NCBI RefSeq assembly: GCF_001306035.1
Contig: NZ_LGCM01000034.1
Location: 1 to 64,000 of the forward strand
From: Levilinea saccharolytica
Lineage (GTDB): Bacteria; Chloroflexota; Anaerolineae; Anaerolineales; Anaerolineaceae
Length of the DNA stretch: 64,000 nucleotides
Reading direction: 5' to 3'
Shown here: positions 50,604 to 61,212 of the stretch, piece by piece
How positions within the stretch are numbered: the stretch's first letter is position 1
Layout of the letters: each line of letters opens with the position of its first letter
Made by a program: the position numbers and the translations under genes
The notes under the pieces: generated by a model
What the model saw: the letters and a program-made list of their open reading frames with translations, nothing else
Told to the model about the DNA's origin: nothing
The model's database searches: none

Positions 50604-51173
50604 TTACTTTTTCAAAAAGACGCGCCCGGGCTTCCAGGGTGTGCCCACCAGCGGCAGCAGCCAGCGGTCGAGCCCCCACCAACCCGCCGTCTTCCAGGCC
50701 AGGATCAAGAAAATCGAGAGGGTGAATAAGAGCGGGTTGGTGCTGGCGGTTCCGGCCATCATGAAGTTCCAGTTGAGGAACCCGCCGAAAAAGGCGGCGA
50801 TGCCCGCGAACATGCCCAAAATCAGGGCGGCCCCCACCAAGATTTCCCCAGCCACCACCAATTTGGAAAACCAGGTATAGGCCGAGCTGTCGAGCAGGGC
50901 CTGGATGAAACTGCGGTACCAATCAAAGGAAATAGCCGGGCGGGCGGGTGCTTCGGGAATCAGCACGGCGCGTTCCCAAAAGCCTTTCAGGGCTTCACCG
51001 CCCTGGGTCCAGCCGGGGTTGGAGAGCTTGCCAATGCCGCTGGAGAGCCAGGTGTAGCCCAGGTACAGGCGCATGAGCAGCCACAGCCAGGCCCAGGACG
51101 GGCTGCCGAACAGTTTGGCGGCAAAAGGCGGATCGGTGATCTCCACCAGGGGAGTACGGGTTTGAGCAGTCAT
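50604..51173 (-). CDS. DoxX/DoxD-like membrane protein
   Basis: A 189-residue protein with four membrane segments of the DoxX family (segments from about residues 28-48, 90-115, 118-138, 142-162; LRLYLGYTWLSSGIGKL is the typical first helix). Relatives are part of thiosulfate:quinone oxidoreductases or of redox-stress systems, but most are uncharacterised. ATG 51173 with AAGGAGG upstream is the start; the frame upstream to 51311 has no support. It is divergent from a YceI-like gene, and the shared upstream region holds repeated GGATA motifs. Confidence 0.82.
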   Translation of the reverse strand: MTAQTRTPLVEITDPPFAAKLFGSPSWAWLWLLMRLYLGYTWLSSGIGKLSNPGWTQGGEALKGFWERAVLIPEAPARPAISFDWYRSFIQALLDSSAYTWFSKLVVAGEILVGAALILGMFAGIAAFFGGFLNWNFMMAGTASTNPLLFTLSIFLILAWKTAGWWGLDRWLLPLVGTPWKPGRVFLKK

Positions 51174-51201
51174 GACTTCCTCCTTACAACTTATACAATA
51201 C

Positions 51202-51298
51202 GGATAAGATAGGGGCGGCTTTTTGTGAAAGCCCCCACAAAGTGATTTTATCATATAATAGGATAAAAAATATCCAATATTCCTTACAGTCTTGGATA
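51202..51298. promoter_or_regulatory. Shared AT-rich control region with four GGATA motifs
   Basis: GGATA occurs at 51202, 51261 and 51294 on the plus strand and inverted (TATCC) at 51271. GGATA-aaaaa-TATCC (51261-51275) is a perfect inverted repeat, and TATCCAA (51271-51277)/TTGGATA (51292-51298) another. A leftward promoter candidate TTGGAT, 16 nt, TATGAT overlaps them. Confidence 0.45.
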
Positions 51299-51430
51299 AG
51301 AAGAATCTCATGTGTGCACTAAATTAATACTATTTTTATCTAAATAAGATAAATTCAATACCATGTCCACCCTCGTTTTCAAGGGAAAACGGGGCATCCT
51401 TAACGATACAGCTCCTGATGGGAGGGAAAT

Positions 51431-52201
51431 ATGGGTAAAAAATGGATTTTGATCGCAATCTTGGTAGGTCTCGCGGCCGTGACCGCGGTGGTGATTCTGT
51501 TTCTGAAGCCCACCCAGGAAGCCAGTCAACCCTTGGCGGCCGTGCCCATTGCCACGGCCACCGCAGCGGCGCCCCCGACCCCGGCGCCCACCCAGCCGCC
51601 CGCCGCCGCAGAACCGGCTGCGCCCGCGGCCACCCAGCCTCCGGCGGCCGCGCCCGCCAGCGGCGAAAGCCTGTTTGAAATTGACCCCGCCCGTTCGGAA
51701 GCGCGCTTTAAGATCAACGAGGTGCTGAACGGCTCCCCCAAGACGGTCATCGGCGTCACCAACCAGGTGGCGGGGCAGATTGCCGTGGACCGCGGCAACT
51801 ACGCCAGCACGCGCCTGGGCGAGGTGCGCGTGAATGCGCGCACGCTGACCACCGACAACGAATTTCGCAACCGCGCGGTGAAGAACCGCATTCTGCTCAC
51901 CAATGATCACGAGTGGATTGTCTTTACCCCGCAGAGCCTCACCGGCCTGCCCGCTGAGGTCAAGCTGGGGGAGGCCTTCCAATTCCAAATCACCGGCGAC
52001 CTGACCATCATCGGCAAAACCCAAAGCGTGACGTTTAACGCTGAGGTGACCGCGGTTTCTGAAACCGAGCTGAAAGGTTTGGCCGTCGCCACCGTGCGCT
52101 ACAAGGATTTTGGCATCTTCATCCCCGAAGTGCCCTCCGTCACCGGCGTGGAGGATGACGTCATCCTGGAGATTGAGTTCACCGCGGTGCCTGTGCCCTA
52201 G
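51431..52201 (+). CDS. YceI-like periplasmic/extracellular protein with membrane anchor
   Basis: A 256-residue protein. N-terminal membrane helix (residues 5-25), an Ala/Pro/Thr-rich linker to about residue 80, then a YceI lipocalin-like domain (about 85-255; FEIDPARSEARFKINEV, FQFQITGDLTIIGKTQSVTF). YceI proteins bind long isoprenoids or amphiphiles. ATG 51431 with GGAGGG upstream. It is divergent from the DoxX-like gene. The DoxX/YceI pairing occurs in other bacteria and suggests a joint role in quinone or redox homeostasis (inference). Confidence 0.85.
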   Translation: MGKKWILIAILVGLAAVTAVVILFLKPTQEASQPLAAVPIATATAAAPPTPAPTQPPAAAEPAAPAATQPPAAAPASGESLFEIDPARSEARFKINEVLNGSPKTVIGVTNQVAGQIAVDRGNYASTRLGEVRVNARTLTTDNEFRNRAVKNRILLTNDHEWIVFTPQSLTGLPAEVKLGEAFQFQITGDLTIIGKTQSVTFNAEVTAVSETELKGLAVATVRYKDFGIFIPEVPSVTGVEDDVILEIEFTAVPVP

Positions 52202-52217
52202 GCACAGGCTGCCCCGG

Positions 52218-52240
52218 CGTGTATATCCAATTCATACACG
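52218..52240. promoter_or_regulatory. Inverted repeat upstream of clpB
   Basis: CGTGTAT-N9-ATACACG, perfect 7-bp arms. It has the layout of a heat-shock operator (CIRCE has 9-bp arms with N9) but not the sequence of CIRCE or HAIR. Confidence 0.4.
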
Positions 52241-52277
52241 CTTCTAATCCAAAATTGATCCTTCCGGTTTACACTTA

Positions 52278-52311
52278 ACCTGCAAGCGTTCTGCAAAGGG
52301 CGTTTGCAGGT
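52278..52311 (+). other. Hairpin in the clpB leader
   Basis: ACCTGCAAGCG (52278-52288)/CGTTTGCAGGT (52301-52311), 11 bp with one G-U pair, followed by ATTTTGTTGGTTT. It may end upstream transcripts from the YceI gene or act as a leader structure in clpB mRNA. Confidence 0.5.
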
Positions 52312-52337
52312 ATTTTGTTGGTTTAACTGGAGGCAAT

Positions 52338-54911
<2,574 letters not shown>

Positions 54912-54935
54912 CCCATCGATCAGGCTGAATAACGG

Positions 54936-54976
54936 CCCTGCCCTCTCCGATTTCCTTACGGGGAGGGCAGGGTTTT
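54936..54976 (+). terminator. Intrinsic terminator after clpB
   Basis: 13-bp stem CCCTGCCCTCTCC (54936-54948)/GGGGAGGGCAGGG (54960-54972, one G-U pair) followed by TTTTG. Confidence 0.88.
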
Positions 54977-54999
54977 GTGGATTTTCGGCCGCCATCCTG

Positions 55000-55005
55000 T
55001 ATAAT
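55000..55005 (+). promoter_or_regulatory. Candidate -10 element of the DMT transporter gene
   Basis: Perfect TATAAT, 31 nt upstream of ATG 55037. No good -35 at normal spacing. Confidence 0.45.
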
Positions 55006-55036
55006 GGTGCGATCATTCCCGTGCGGGAGGCGCCCA

Positions 55037-55912
55037 ATGAAAATCCAACGTGATTCACTGCAATACTTTTTGATGCTGCTGCTGCTCTCGGCCATTTGGG
55101 GCGGCGCGTTTTTGTTCATGCGCGTGGCGGGGCCGGATTTTGGGCCGATCTTCTTGATCGCCCTGCGGGTGTGGATTTCGGCGGTGCTGCTGGTGGCCGT
55201 GGCGCATTTTGCGGGCGGGCTGCCGGATTTTCGCAAGAATTGGAAGGCGTTTCTGCTGCTGGGCGCAATCAACAACGCCATCCCCTTCACCCTCATCGCC
55301 AGTGCGGTCTTGGTGCTGAACAGCTCTATGGCTGCCATCATCAACGCCACCACGCCCCTGTTCACGGCCATTGTGGCGGCGGCTTTTGGGCTGGAACGCT
55401 TCACTGCGCGTAAAGGCTTGGGCGGTCTGCTGGGCATTCTGGGGGTGGTGATCTTGATGGGTTTCAGCCCGCTGCCCTTAAATCAGCGCACCATTCTGGC
55501 GGCCCTGGAATCATTGCTGGCAGCGGTGGCCTATGCTTTTGGCGCGGTGTACGTGCGCGCGCGTTTTCAGGGCTTCACCCCGCTGCAAGTCTCGGCTGGG
55601 CAGCTCGCCGGAGCCGGGGCGGCCATGCTGCCGGCGGCCTTCTTTTTCCTGCCGAAGGGCAGCCCTTCGACCCTGGCCTGGCTGGCGCTGCTGGCATTGG
55701 CGGTGCTGTGCACCTGCCTGGCGTATCTGATCTACTTCCGCCTGATCACCAAGGGGGGCGCCACCAAGGCCATCACGGTGACGTTTATGGTGCCGTTCTT
55801 CAGTCTCTTATGGGGGGTTCTGCTGCTGAGCGAGCCGCTCAACTGGGGCATGTTCGCCGGTCTGGCGGTGATTTTATTCAGCGTGTCGTTGGTCTTAGGC
55901 AGCCGGTCCTGA
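55037..55912 (+). CDS. EamA/DMT-family transporter
   Basis: A 291-residue protein with ten membrane helices in two EamA repeats (about residues 8-140 and 150-288), a drug/metabolite exporter type. The N-terminal AIWGGAFLFMRVAG and NSSMAAIINATTPLFTAIVA are typical EamA signatures. ATG 55037 with GGGAGG upstream. Substrate unknown: amino acids, nucleobases or drugs in relatives. Its end overlaps the end of the convergent MFS gene by 18 nt. Confidence 0.88.
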   Translation: MKIQRDSLQYFLMLLLLSAIWGGAFLFMRVAGPDFGPIFLIALRVWISAVLLVAVAHFAGGLPDFRKNWKAFLLLGAINNAIPFTLIASAVLVLNSSMAAIINATTPLFTAIVAAAFGLERFTARKGLGGLLGILGVVILMGFSPLPLNQRTILAALESLLAAVAYAFGAVYVRARFQGFTPLQVSAGQLAGAGAAMLPAAFFFLPKGSPSTLAWLALLALAVLCTCLAYLIYFRLITKGGATKAITVTFMVPFFSLLWGVLLLSEPLNWGMFAGLAVILFSVSLVLGSRS

Positions 55913-57058
55913 GCCGGGCGCGGGCTTTTCCCGCCCCCACCACAGCGCCAAGGCCCCCGCGCCCACCAGGGCCGCCGCGAAGGCGAACATGGTCTGCGGG
56001 CCGAGGTGCTGGTAGATCCAGCCGCCCAGGGGGGAAGAAAGCAGGGGGGCCAGACCAAACGACACCGAACTCATCAGGGCCACCACCGTCGCCGCCCATC
56101 CAGGCGGCGCGTTGCGTTCCAGCAGCACCACCGTGGACACCATGAACAGGCCGAAGCCAGGCCCGCGCAGCAGGGCCATGAGCAGGGCCAGCATGGGGGT
56201 TTTCACCACCGCCAGGCCCAGGAAGTAAGCCCCCACCAGGGCGTAGCCCAACAGCAGCGTCTTCGTGCCGCCCCAGCGCCGCACCAGCCGCCCGCTGAGG
56301 TACATGGCGGGCACTTCCAAAAAGGCGGGCAGGCCGACGGTGATGCCCACCATCTCCAGGCCGCCGCCCAGGTCGGTCATGTACACGCCCCCAAAGATGA
56401 CCCCCAGCCACAGCGCGCCGCCGATGAGGAAGCTGCCGATCAGCAGGACCACGATCACGCGGTTGCTGCGGATTTCCCGCAAGGGGAAGCGCTGCGCGGG
56501 GCCCTGGGCGGGGGGTTCTTCTTCCAAAAAGCCCACCGCCAGCGCGGCCAGCAGGGCCATGACCGCTGCGGCGGGGAACATGCTCGTCGTGCCGATGCGG
56601 CTCCAAATGTACCCGCACAGGATGGCGATGATGCCGAAGCCCACCGACCCCCACATGCGCATGCGCCCGTATTCCAGCCCGTGGCGGGCGGCCATGCGCG
56701 CAGAAACGCCTTCGCCCAGGCCCACCGTGGGGCTGCGCCCCAGGGCCAGCAGAAACGACAGGACCAGCACCGCCGGAAAGGTGCGCGCCCAGGGGAAGAG
56801 GAACAGGACCACCGCCACCGCCAGGAGCGCCCCGGCCAACATCCAGCGCCGTTTGCCCAGGCGGTCGGCCCAACCGGAGTACAGGGGGGCTACCCACAAC
56901 TGCAAGAAGGGCAGAATAGCCCCCAGCAGGCCGATTTGACTGCCAGTGATGCCCAGGTTCTGCAAATGCACGTTGAAAGAAGGTTCAAAGACGCCAATCA
57001 CTCCCCAATAGACCGCGCTGTAGAGCGAGCCGCGCAGCATAATTGCGGCAGGTTGCAT
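55895..57058 (-). CDS. MFS transporter
   Basis: A 387-residue major facilitator with twelve helices (MFS_1-like). The loop after helix 2 reads SGWADRLGKRRWML, the MFS motif A. ATG 57058 overlaps the methyltransferase stop (TGATG) and is preferred; ATG 57094 and 57082 lie inside the upstream gene. Translational coupling to the methyltransferase suggests a common role, for example modification and export of a small molecule (inference). The C-terminal codons overlap those of the convergent DMT gene. Confidence 0.85.
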   Translation of the reverse strand: MQPAAIMLRGSLYSAVYWGVIGVFEPSFNVHLQNLGITGSQIGLLGAILPFLQLWVAPLYSGWADRLGKRRWMLAGALLAVAVVLFLFPWARTFPAVLVLSFLLALGRSPTVGLGEGVSARMAARHGLEYGRMRMWGSVGFGIIAILCGYIWSRIGTTSMFPAAAVMALLAALAVGFLEEEPPAQGPAQRFPLREIRSNRVIVVLLIGSFLIGGALWLGVIFGGVYMTDLGGGLEMVGITVGLPAFLEVPAMYLSGRLVRRWGGTKTLLLGYALVGAYFLGLAVVKTPMLALLMALLRGPGFGLFMVSTVVLLERNAPPGWAATVVALMSSVSFGLAPLLSSPLGGWIYQHLGPQTMFAFAAALVGAGALALWWGREKPAPGSGPAA

Positions 57059-57759
57059 CAGGCGGGGGTTTGAAGAGTCCATACACCGGTCCATTCGGGT
57101 AAGCGCGCCCAGGCGTTGCGGCGGATGGCCTCAGCCAGTTCGGCGCCGAAGAAAAATTCTGTCCAGGCCACGGCGGTGTCCACGTCGGGGAACTGGTAAT
57201 CGGTGGAGATTTGCTGGCGGACGAAGCCCCAGCGGTTTTCCAGCCAGGCGTAATATTCCGCCAGCTCCGGCGTGGGCGGCTGGGGGGTGAGACTGCCGGT
57301 GGAGAGGGTTTCCATGATGATCACCCGCCCGCCGGGGCGCACCACACGCAGCATTTCGGTCAGGATGCGGGTCATGTGGGTCTGCCAGTCCTGGGCGTAC
57401 CAGGCGCGCAAGTGACCGATGGCCCACCCGGCGGTGACCACATCTGCCCAGCGGCTGGCAAAAGGCAGGGCGCGCATGTCGCCTTCCAACAAAGGCCAGC
57501 TGCCCCCCAGGGCGCTGCGCTGCACGGCCTGTTCGGCCAGCATGGCGCGGTTCAGGTCCAGCGCGGCCAGGCGCACGGGTTGGGGGTGCAGCAGCAGGGG
57601 AATGCGCCCTGTGCCGCTGCCCAAATCCAAAATCTTCAGCCCGTCTTGCGGGCCGTCCAGCCCCAGAGCGGGCAGCAGGTGCTGTTCGACGTCTTCGACA
57701 GCCACCATGCGGTGATATTCCTGCGCGCGCTGCGCGTAAATTTTCTCAAAGTGATCCAT
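57058..57759 (-). CDS. Class I SAM-dependent methyltransferase
   Basis: A 233-residue enzyme. SAM-binding motif I ILDLGSGTGRIPLLL near residue 45, motif II acidic LAALDLN, motif III LPFASRWADVVTAGWAIGHL, and VVRPGGRVIIMET after it. It is closest to UbiE/Methyltransf_11-type small-molecule methyltransferases. Substrate unknown. Start ATG 57759 with AAGGATT upstream. It is the first gene of a two-gene unit with the MFS transporter. Confidence 0.85.
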   Translation of the reverse strand: MDHFEKIYAQRAQEYHRMVAVEDVEQHLLPALGLDGPQDGLKILDLGSGTGRIPLLLHPQPVRLAALDLNRAMLAEQAVQRSALGGSWPLLEGDMRALPFASRWADVVTAGWAIGHLRAWYAQDWQTHMTRILTEMLRVVRPGGRVIIMETLSTGSLTPQPPTPELAEYYAWLENRWGFVRQQISTDYQFPDVDTAVAWTEFFFGAELAEAIRRNAWARLPEWTGVWTLQTPA

Positions 57760-57875
57760 CCCGAATCCTTTTTGGGTGAAGGGGGAACTTGCTATAGGAA
57801 GTGGATTGTACCAGTTTATCGGGTTTTTTGGGAGAAAAAAGCTCTGAAAAGGAGCTGTGCCGCCGGGCGCGCCGT

Positions 57876-59285
57876 TCAGCCTGGGTTGACCAGCGACTCG
57901 ACGGTGAACAGACGCACCCCTTCCGCCTGGGAGGCTTCTTCCAATTCGGGGGTAAAGCCGCGGCGCGCAAAGACAGCGTACTGTATGTTCTCAATGCCGT
58001 GCTCCTGCTGGAATATCTGGGCCTTTTGCTTGAGTTCGTCCAGAACCCGGGTGCCCACCGGATGAATACTCCATTTGCATTCCCCCACCAGGGCGGTTTT
58101 TTCGGTAAGGTTGACCGCTAGCACATCCATTTCCGCCTTTCGATGCCACCAGCCCCCAATCCGTTCGGGCAGAAAATCCAATTGGCCTGCCTGGGCCAGA
58201 CGGCCGGTTAAGGTCACTGCTGCCTCTTCAAACGCGGCTGCGGCAAAATGATCCAGGTCGGGCTGTACGCGCTGGGTGAGAACGGCATCGGCTAGCCCCA
58301 GATCCAGGCTGCTCTGGTTGGGGTGCACATAGCGGAACCAGAAGCGCAAAAAATGATCCTCGATCTGGTACAGCCCTTTTTTGCTCTTTTCGGGCTGCGG
58401 CTCGGTGGCGGGGACGCGCCGGGTAACCAGGCGCATCTGCTGCAAAATGTCCAGGTAGCGGGCGGTAGTGTTCACATCCCCTACCCCCGCCGCCTGCGTG
58501 ATCTCGTTCAGGCGCGTGCGCCCCTGGGCAATGGCCCGCAGAATGGAGAAATAATTTCGCGGCTCCCGCAGCTCTTCCATGAGCAGCAGTCGGGGTTCGT
58601 TGAACAGGGTGCCGGTTTGCGCATCCAGAATATGCTGGCGGATATTGGCGAAAATGCTCTGGCTGTCCTGAAAGATGCGCAGATAAAAGGGCATGCCCCC
58701 CACAACCGCCCAGGCGGTGAACTGGTCTTCTGCCGAATAGTGGGGATAAAAGAGTGCCGCGGAAGGAAGATCCAGGGGGCGCAGCAGTGCGCTGGCTGTG
58801 CGCCGCCCATACAGGGGGGCCTGATACCCCAAGACTTCGGTTTCCATGATGCCAATGTAGGAGCCGCACAGCACCAGCATGAGCTGTGTATCTTTGAGCT
58901 TTTCATCCCACACTTTCTGCAGGATGGAGGGTACCGCCTTGTTGCCGCTGATCAGATAGGTGAACTCATCCAACACGACAATGGGCCTGGGCTGCATGGG
59001 GAGATCGGCCAGGGCGCGAAAAGCCGCCTCCCAGGAGGGGTAGGTGAACCCCGGGAGCACTTCGGCATGCAGCAAGCCGTAGATCTGCTGTGAAAAGGTG
59101 GCTAGCTGCTCGGCGTCGCTGCTGAGGGTGGCGATGAAGAAGAGGTGCGGTTTGTCGGTGCAAAATGCGCGCAGCAGTTCGGTCTTTCCCACCCGCCGGC
59201 GGCCGTAGAGGACGAAGAGTTGCGCCTGCGCACTTTGATAGCGCTGATTCAGGAGGCCCAGTTCGGTTTTTCGGTCAATGAACAC
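57876..59285 (-). CDS. Archaeal-type AAA ATPase with DUF234 nuclease-like domain
   Basis: A 469-residue protein. N-terminal ATPase with Walker A YGRRRVGKTELL (near residue 30), Walker B PIVVLDEFTYL, a winged-helix region (about 250-310) and a C-terminal DUF234-type domain (about 330-465) with AEMDVLAVN and ALVGECKWS, a PD-(D/E)xK-like set. Such proteins are common in archaea and scattered in bacteria. Their role is unknown, and mobile or defence functions are suspected. The gene stands alone, preceded by an AT-rich inverted repeat (59315-59349). Confidence 0.8.
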   Translation of the reverse strand: MFIDRKTELGLLNQRYQSAQAQLFVLYGRRRVGKTELLRAFCTDKPHLFFIATLSSDAEQLATFSQQIYGLLHAEVLPGFTYPSWEAAFRALADLPMQPRPIVVLDEFTYLISGNKAVPSILQKVWDEKLKDTQLMLVLCGSYIGIMETEVLGYQAPLYGRRTASALLRPLDLPSAALFYPHYSAEDQFTAWAVVGGMPFYLRIFQDSQSIFANIRQHILDAQTGTLFNEPRLLLMEELREPRNYFSILRAIAQGRTRLNEITQAAGVGDVNTTARYLDILQQMRLVTRRVPATEPQPEKSKKGLYQIEDHFLRFWFRYVHPNQSSLDLGLADAVLTQRVQPDLDHFAAAAFEEAAVTLTGRLAQAGQLDFLPERIGGWWHRKAEMDVLAVNLTEKTALVGECKWSIHPVGTRVLDELKQKAQIFQQEHGIENIQYAVFARRGFTPELEEASQAEGVRLFTVESLVNPG

Positions 59286-59314
59286 AGCACCCTCCGTCGA
59301 ATCATAAAGATAAT

Positions 59315-59349
59315 TTACGAATTATAATTATTATAATCATAATTTGTAA
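59315..59349. promoter_or_regulatory. AT-rich inverted repeat upstream of the DUF234 ATPase
   Basis: TTACGAATTAT (59315-59325) and ATAATTTGTAA (59339-59349), one mismatch in 11 bp, in a very AT-rich stretch 30-64 nt upstream of the start. It is placed for autoregulation. Confidence 0.5.
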
Positions 59350-59392
59350 AAATACAAGCGAGGGAACTGGGTTTGGCGGCCTTTTGGGAGGG

Positions 59393-61198
59393 CTAAATGC
59401 TGCCGAAATACATGGACTGCACGAAACGGCGAGTGAAATCGGCGTAGGCGGTCAGCTCAATGTAGCGCACGCGCTGCGGCAGCGCGGCGGCCTGCTGGCG
59501 GCGCGTGCGCGAGAGCAGCATTTGGCGCGCGCCCACCCCGGCGGCGTTGCCCACCTGGAAAAAGCGCTCCAGGGGCACGGCGGGGAACATGCCCAGGCGC
59601 ACCGCGCTGGGTAAATCCAGATAGGCCCCAAAGGCCCCGGCGATGACCCAGCGCTGCACGTCTTCTGCACGCAGGCCGGCTTCGGCCAGCAGAATTTCGA
59701 TTCCGGCGCGGATGGCGCCTTTGGCCAGCTGAATCTCGTTGACGTCCTTGCGGGTCACCACAATGTCGCGCCCGTGGCCGGTTTCGGTGCTGGGCACCAG
59801 TACCAACTGGCTGGGACGGGAGCCGTCCGGCAGGCGCTGAAAGACCCCGCGCTGATCCAGGATCCCGGCGCCGTACAGCTCGGCCACGGCCTGCAGGATG
59901 CCCGTGCCGCACAGGCCCACCGGCGCTTTGCCGCCCACGGTGAACACCTGGGCGCGCCCGTCGGCCCAGCGCACGCGTTCCACCGCGCCGGGGGCGGCGC
60001 GCATGCCGTCGTGGATGTGTGCGCCTTCAAAGGCGGGGCCGGAGGCTGTGGAGCAGGTCAAAATCTGCCCGCCCGCCGACAGGCTGATTTCGGTATTGGT
60101 GCCGATATCCACCAGCACCTGCACGGCGGAGGGCGCGTCAAAGTCGGAGGCCAGCAGGGCGGCGGTGTGGTCAGCGCCCACGTAACCGGCGATGAGGGCA
60201 GGCAGGTGCAGCATGGCGCCGGGGGCCAGATGCAGACCGAGCGCCTCCGCGGGCAAATCCAGCGGCTGCGACACCGCGGCGATGTAGGGGGCTGTGCCCA
60301 GGGGTTCCACCGGCAGGCCACACAGGAAATGGTGGATGGCGGTGTTGCCCACCAGCACGCCTTCAACAATCTGCTCCACGGCGGCCCCGGCCTGCGCGCA
60401 CAGGCTTTGCGCCAGCTGGTTGAGGCTCTCCACCAGGCGCGTTTGCAGCACGGCGCGGTTCTCGGGGGCTTTGTTGGCGTAGGCGATGCGGCTGATGACA
60501 TCTTCGCCGTAGGAGATCTGCGGGTTCATGGCGGCGGCCTGACCCAGCACGGCGCCGCTTTCCAGATGGATTAAGAAGGCGGCCAGTTTGGTGGAGCCCA
60601 TGTCCACGGCCAGCCCCAGGGGGGGCGTTTCGGGCGCGGAGGCGGACAGCAGGCGCGTGAACTCACCTTCATCGCGCAGGGCCAGCCGCACCTGCCCGCC
60701 GTGCGCGCGCAGCGCGCGGCTGAGGGCGTTGAGCGCGGGCAGGTTGGCGTGCAGGGGAACGGCCAGGGCTTCGGCGGCGCGGCGCAGGTCGTCGCGCAGA
60801 TCCTGTTGACTGGGCAGGGGCAGGCTGAGATCCACGGCGTGCACGGCGGGATCAAAATCGGTGCGAGGGTCGTGCCCTTCGGTTTGCAGGCGCGCCTGAC
60901 TGAGCAGGGATTCGGGGGGCACTTCCAGGAGCACGTCGCTGTGGGCCAGAGCCTGACAGGCCAGGCGCAGGCCCGCGCTCCGCTCGGCGGGGGTGAAGAG
61001 GGCTTCCTCGTCGGCTGTCAGCGGGCTGAGGCGGCCCTGAACCAGGCGCACGCGGCACTGCCCGCAGATGCCCATGCCGCCGCAGGCCGCCAGCAGCTCA
61101 ACGCCCGCTTTTTGGGCGGCGCTCAGCAGGTCGCTTCCGGCGGGCACCTGAATGCGGCGGCCTAATGGCTCGAAATCAACGGTGACGAGTGTGCTCAT
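59393..61198 (-). CDS. RACo-like corrinoid activation protein (DUF4445/ASKHA with 2Fe-2S domain)
   Basis: A 601-residue protein. N-terminal plant-type [2Fe-2S] domain (residues 1-90; CGGMGICGQC plus a later Cys in RLACQA), a linker, and a C-terminal ASKHA ATPase (about 200-560; LAVDMGSTKLAAFLI, VLVDIGTNTEISL). RACo/RamA proteins reduce inactive Co(II) corrinoids with ATP. ATG 61198 (MSTLVTVDF) is chosen because the frame upstream overlaps the neighbouring gene. It lies 14 nt after a homocysteine S-methyltransferase gene, so activation of a methionine-synthesis corrinoid protein is the simplest idea. Confidence 0.85.
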   Translation of the reverse strand: MSTLVTVDFEPLGRRIQVPAGSDLLSAAQKAGVELLAACGGMGICGQCRVRLVQGRLSPLTADEEALFTPAERSAGLRLACQALAHSDVLLEVPPESLLSQARLQTEGHDPRTDFDPAVHAVDLSLPLPSQQDLRDDLRRAAEALAVPLHANLPALNALSRALRAHGGQVRLALRDEGEFTRLLSASAPETPPLGLAVDMGSTKLAAFLIHLESGAVLGQAAAMNPQISYGEDVISRIAYANKAPENRAVLQTRLVESLNQLAQSLCAQAGAAVEQIVEGVLVGNTAIHHFLCGLPVEPLGTAPYIAAVSQPLDLPAEALGLHLAPGAMLHLPALIAGYVGADHTAALLASDFDAPSAVQVLVDIGTNTEISLSAGGQILTCSTASGPAFEGAHIHDGMRAAPGAVERVRWADGRAQVFTVGGKAPVGLCGTGILQAVAELYGAGILDQRGVFQRLPDGSRPSQLVLVPSTETGHGRDIVVTRKDVNEIQLAKGAIRAGIEILLAEAGLRAEDVQRWVIAGAFGAYLDLPSAVRLGMFPAVPLERFFQVGNAAGVGARQMLLSRTRRQQAAALPQRVRYIELTAYADFTRRFVQSMYFGSI

Positions 61199-61212
61199 GA
61201 GGGCAGACAGGC

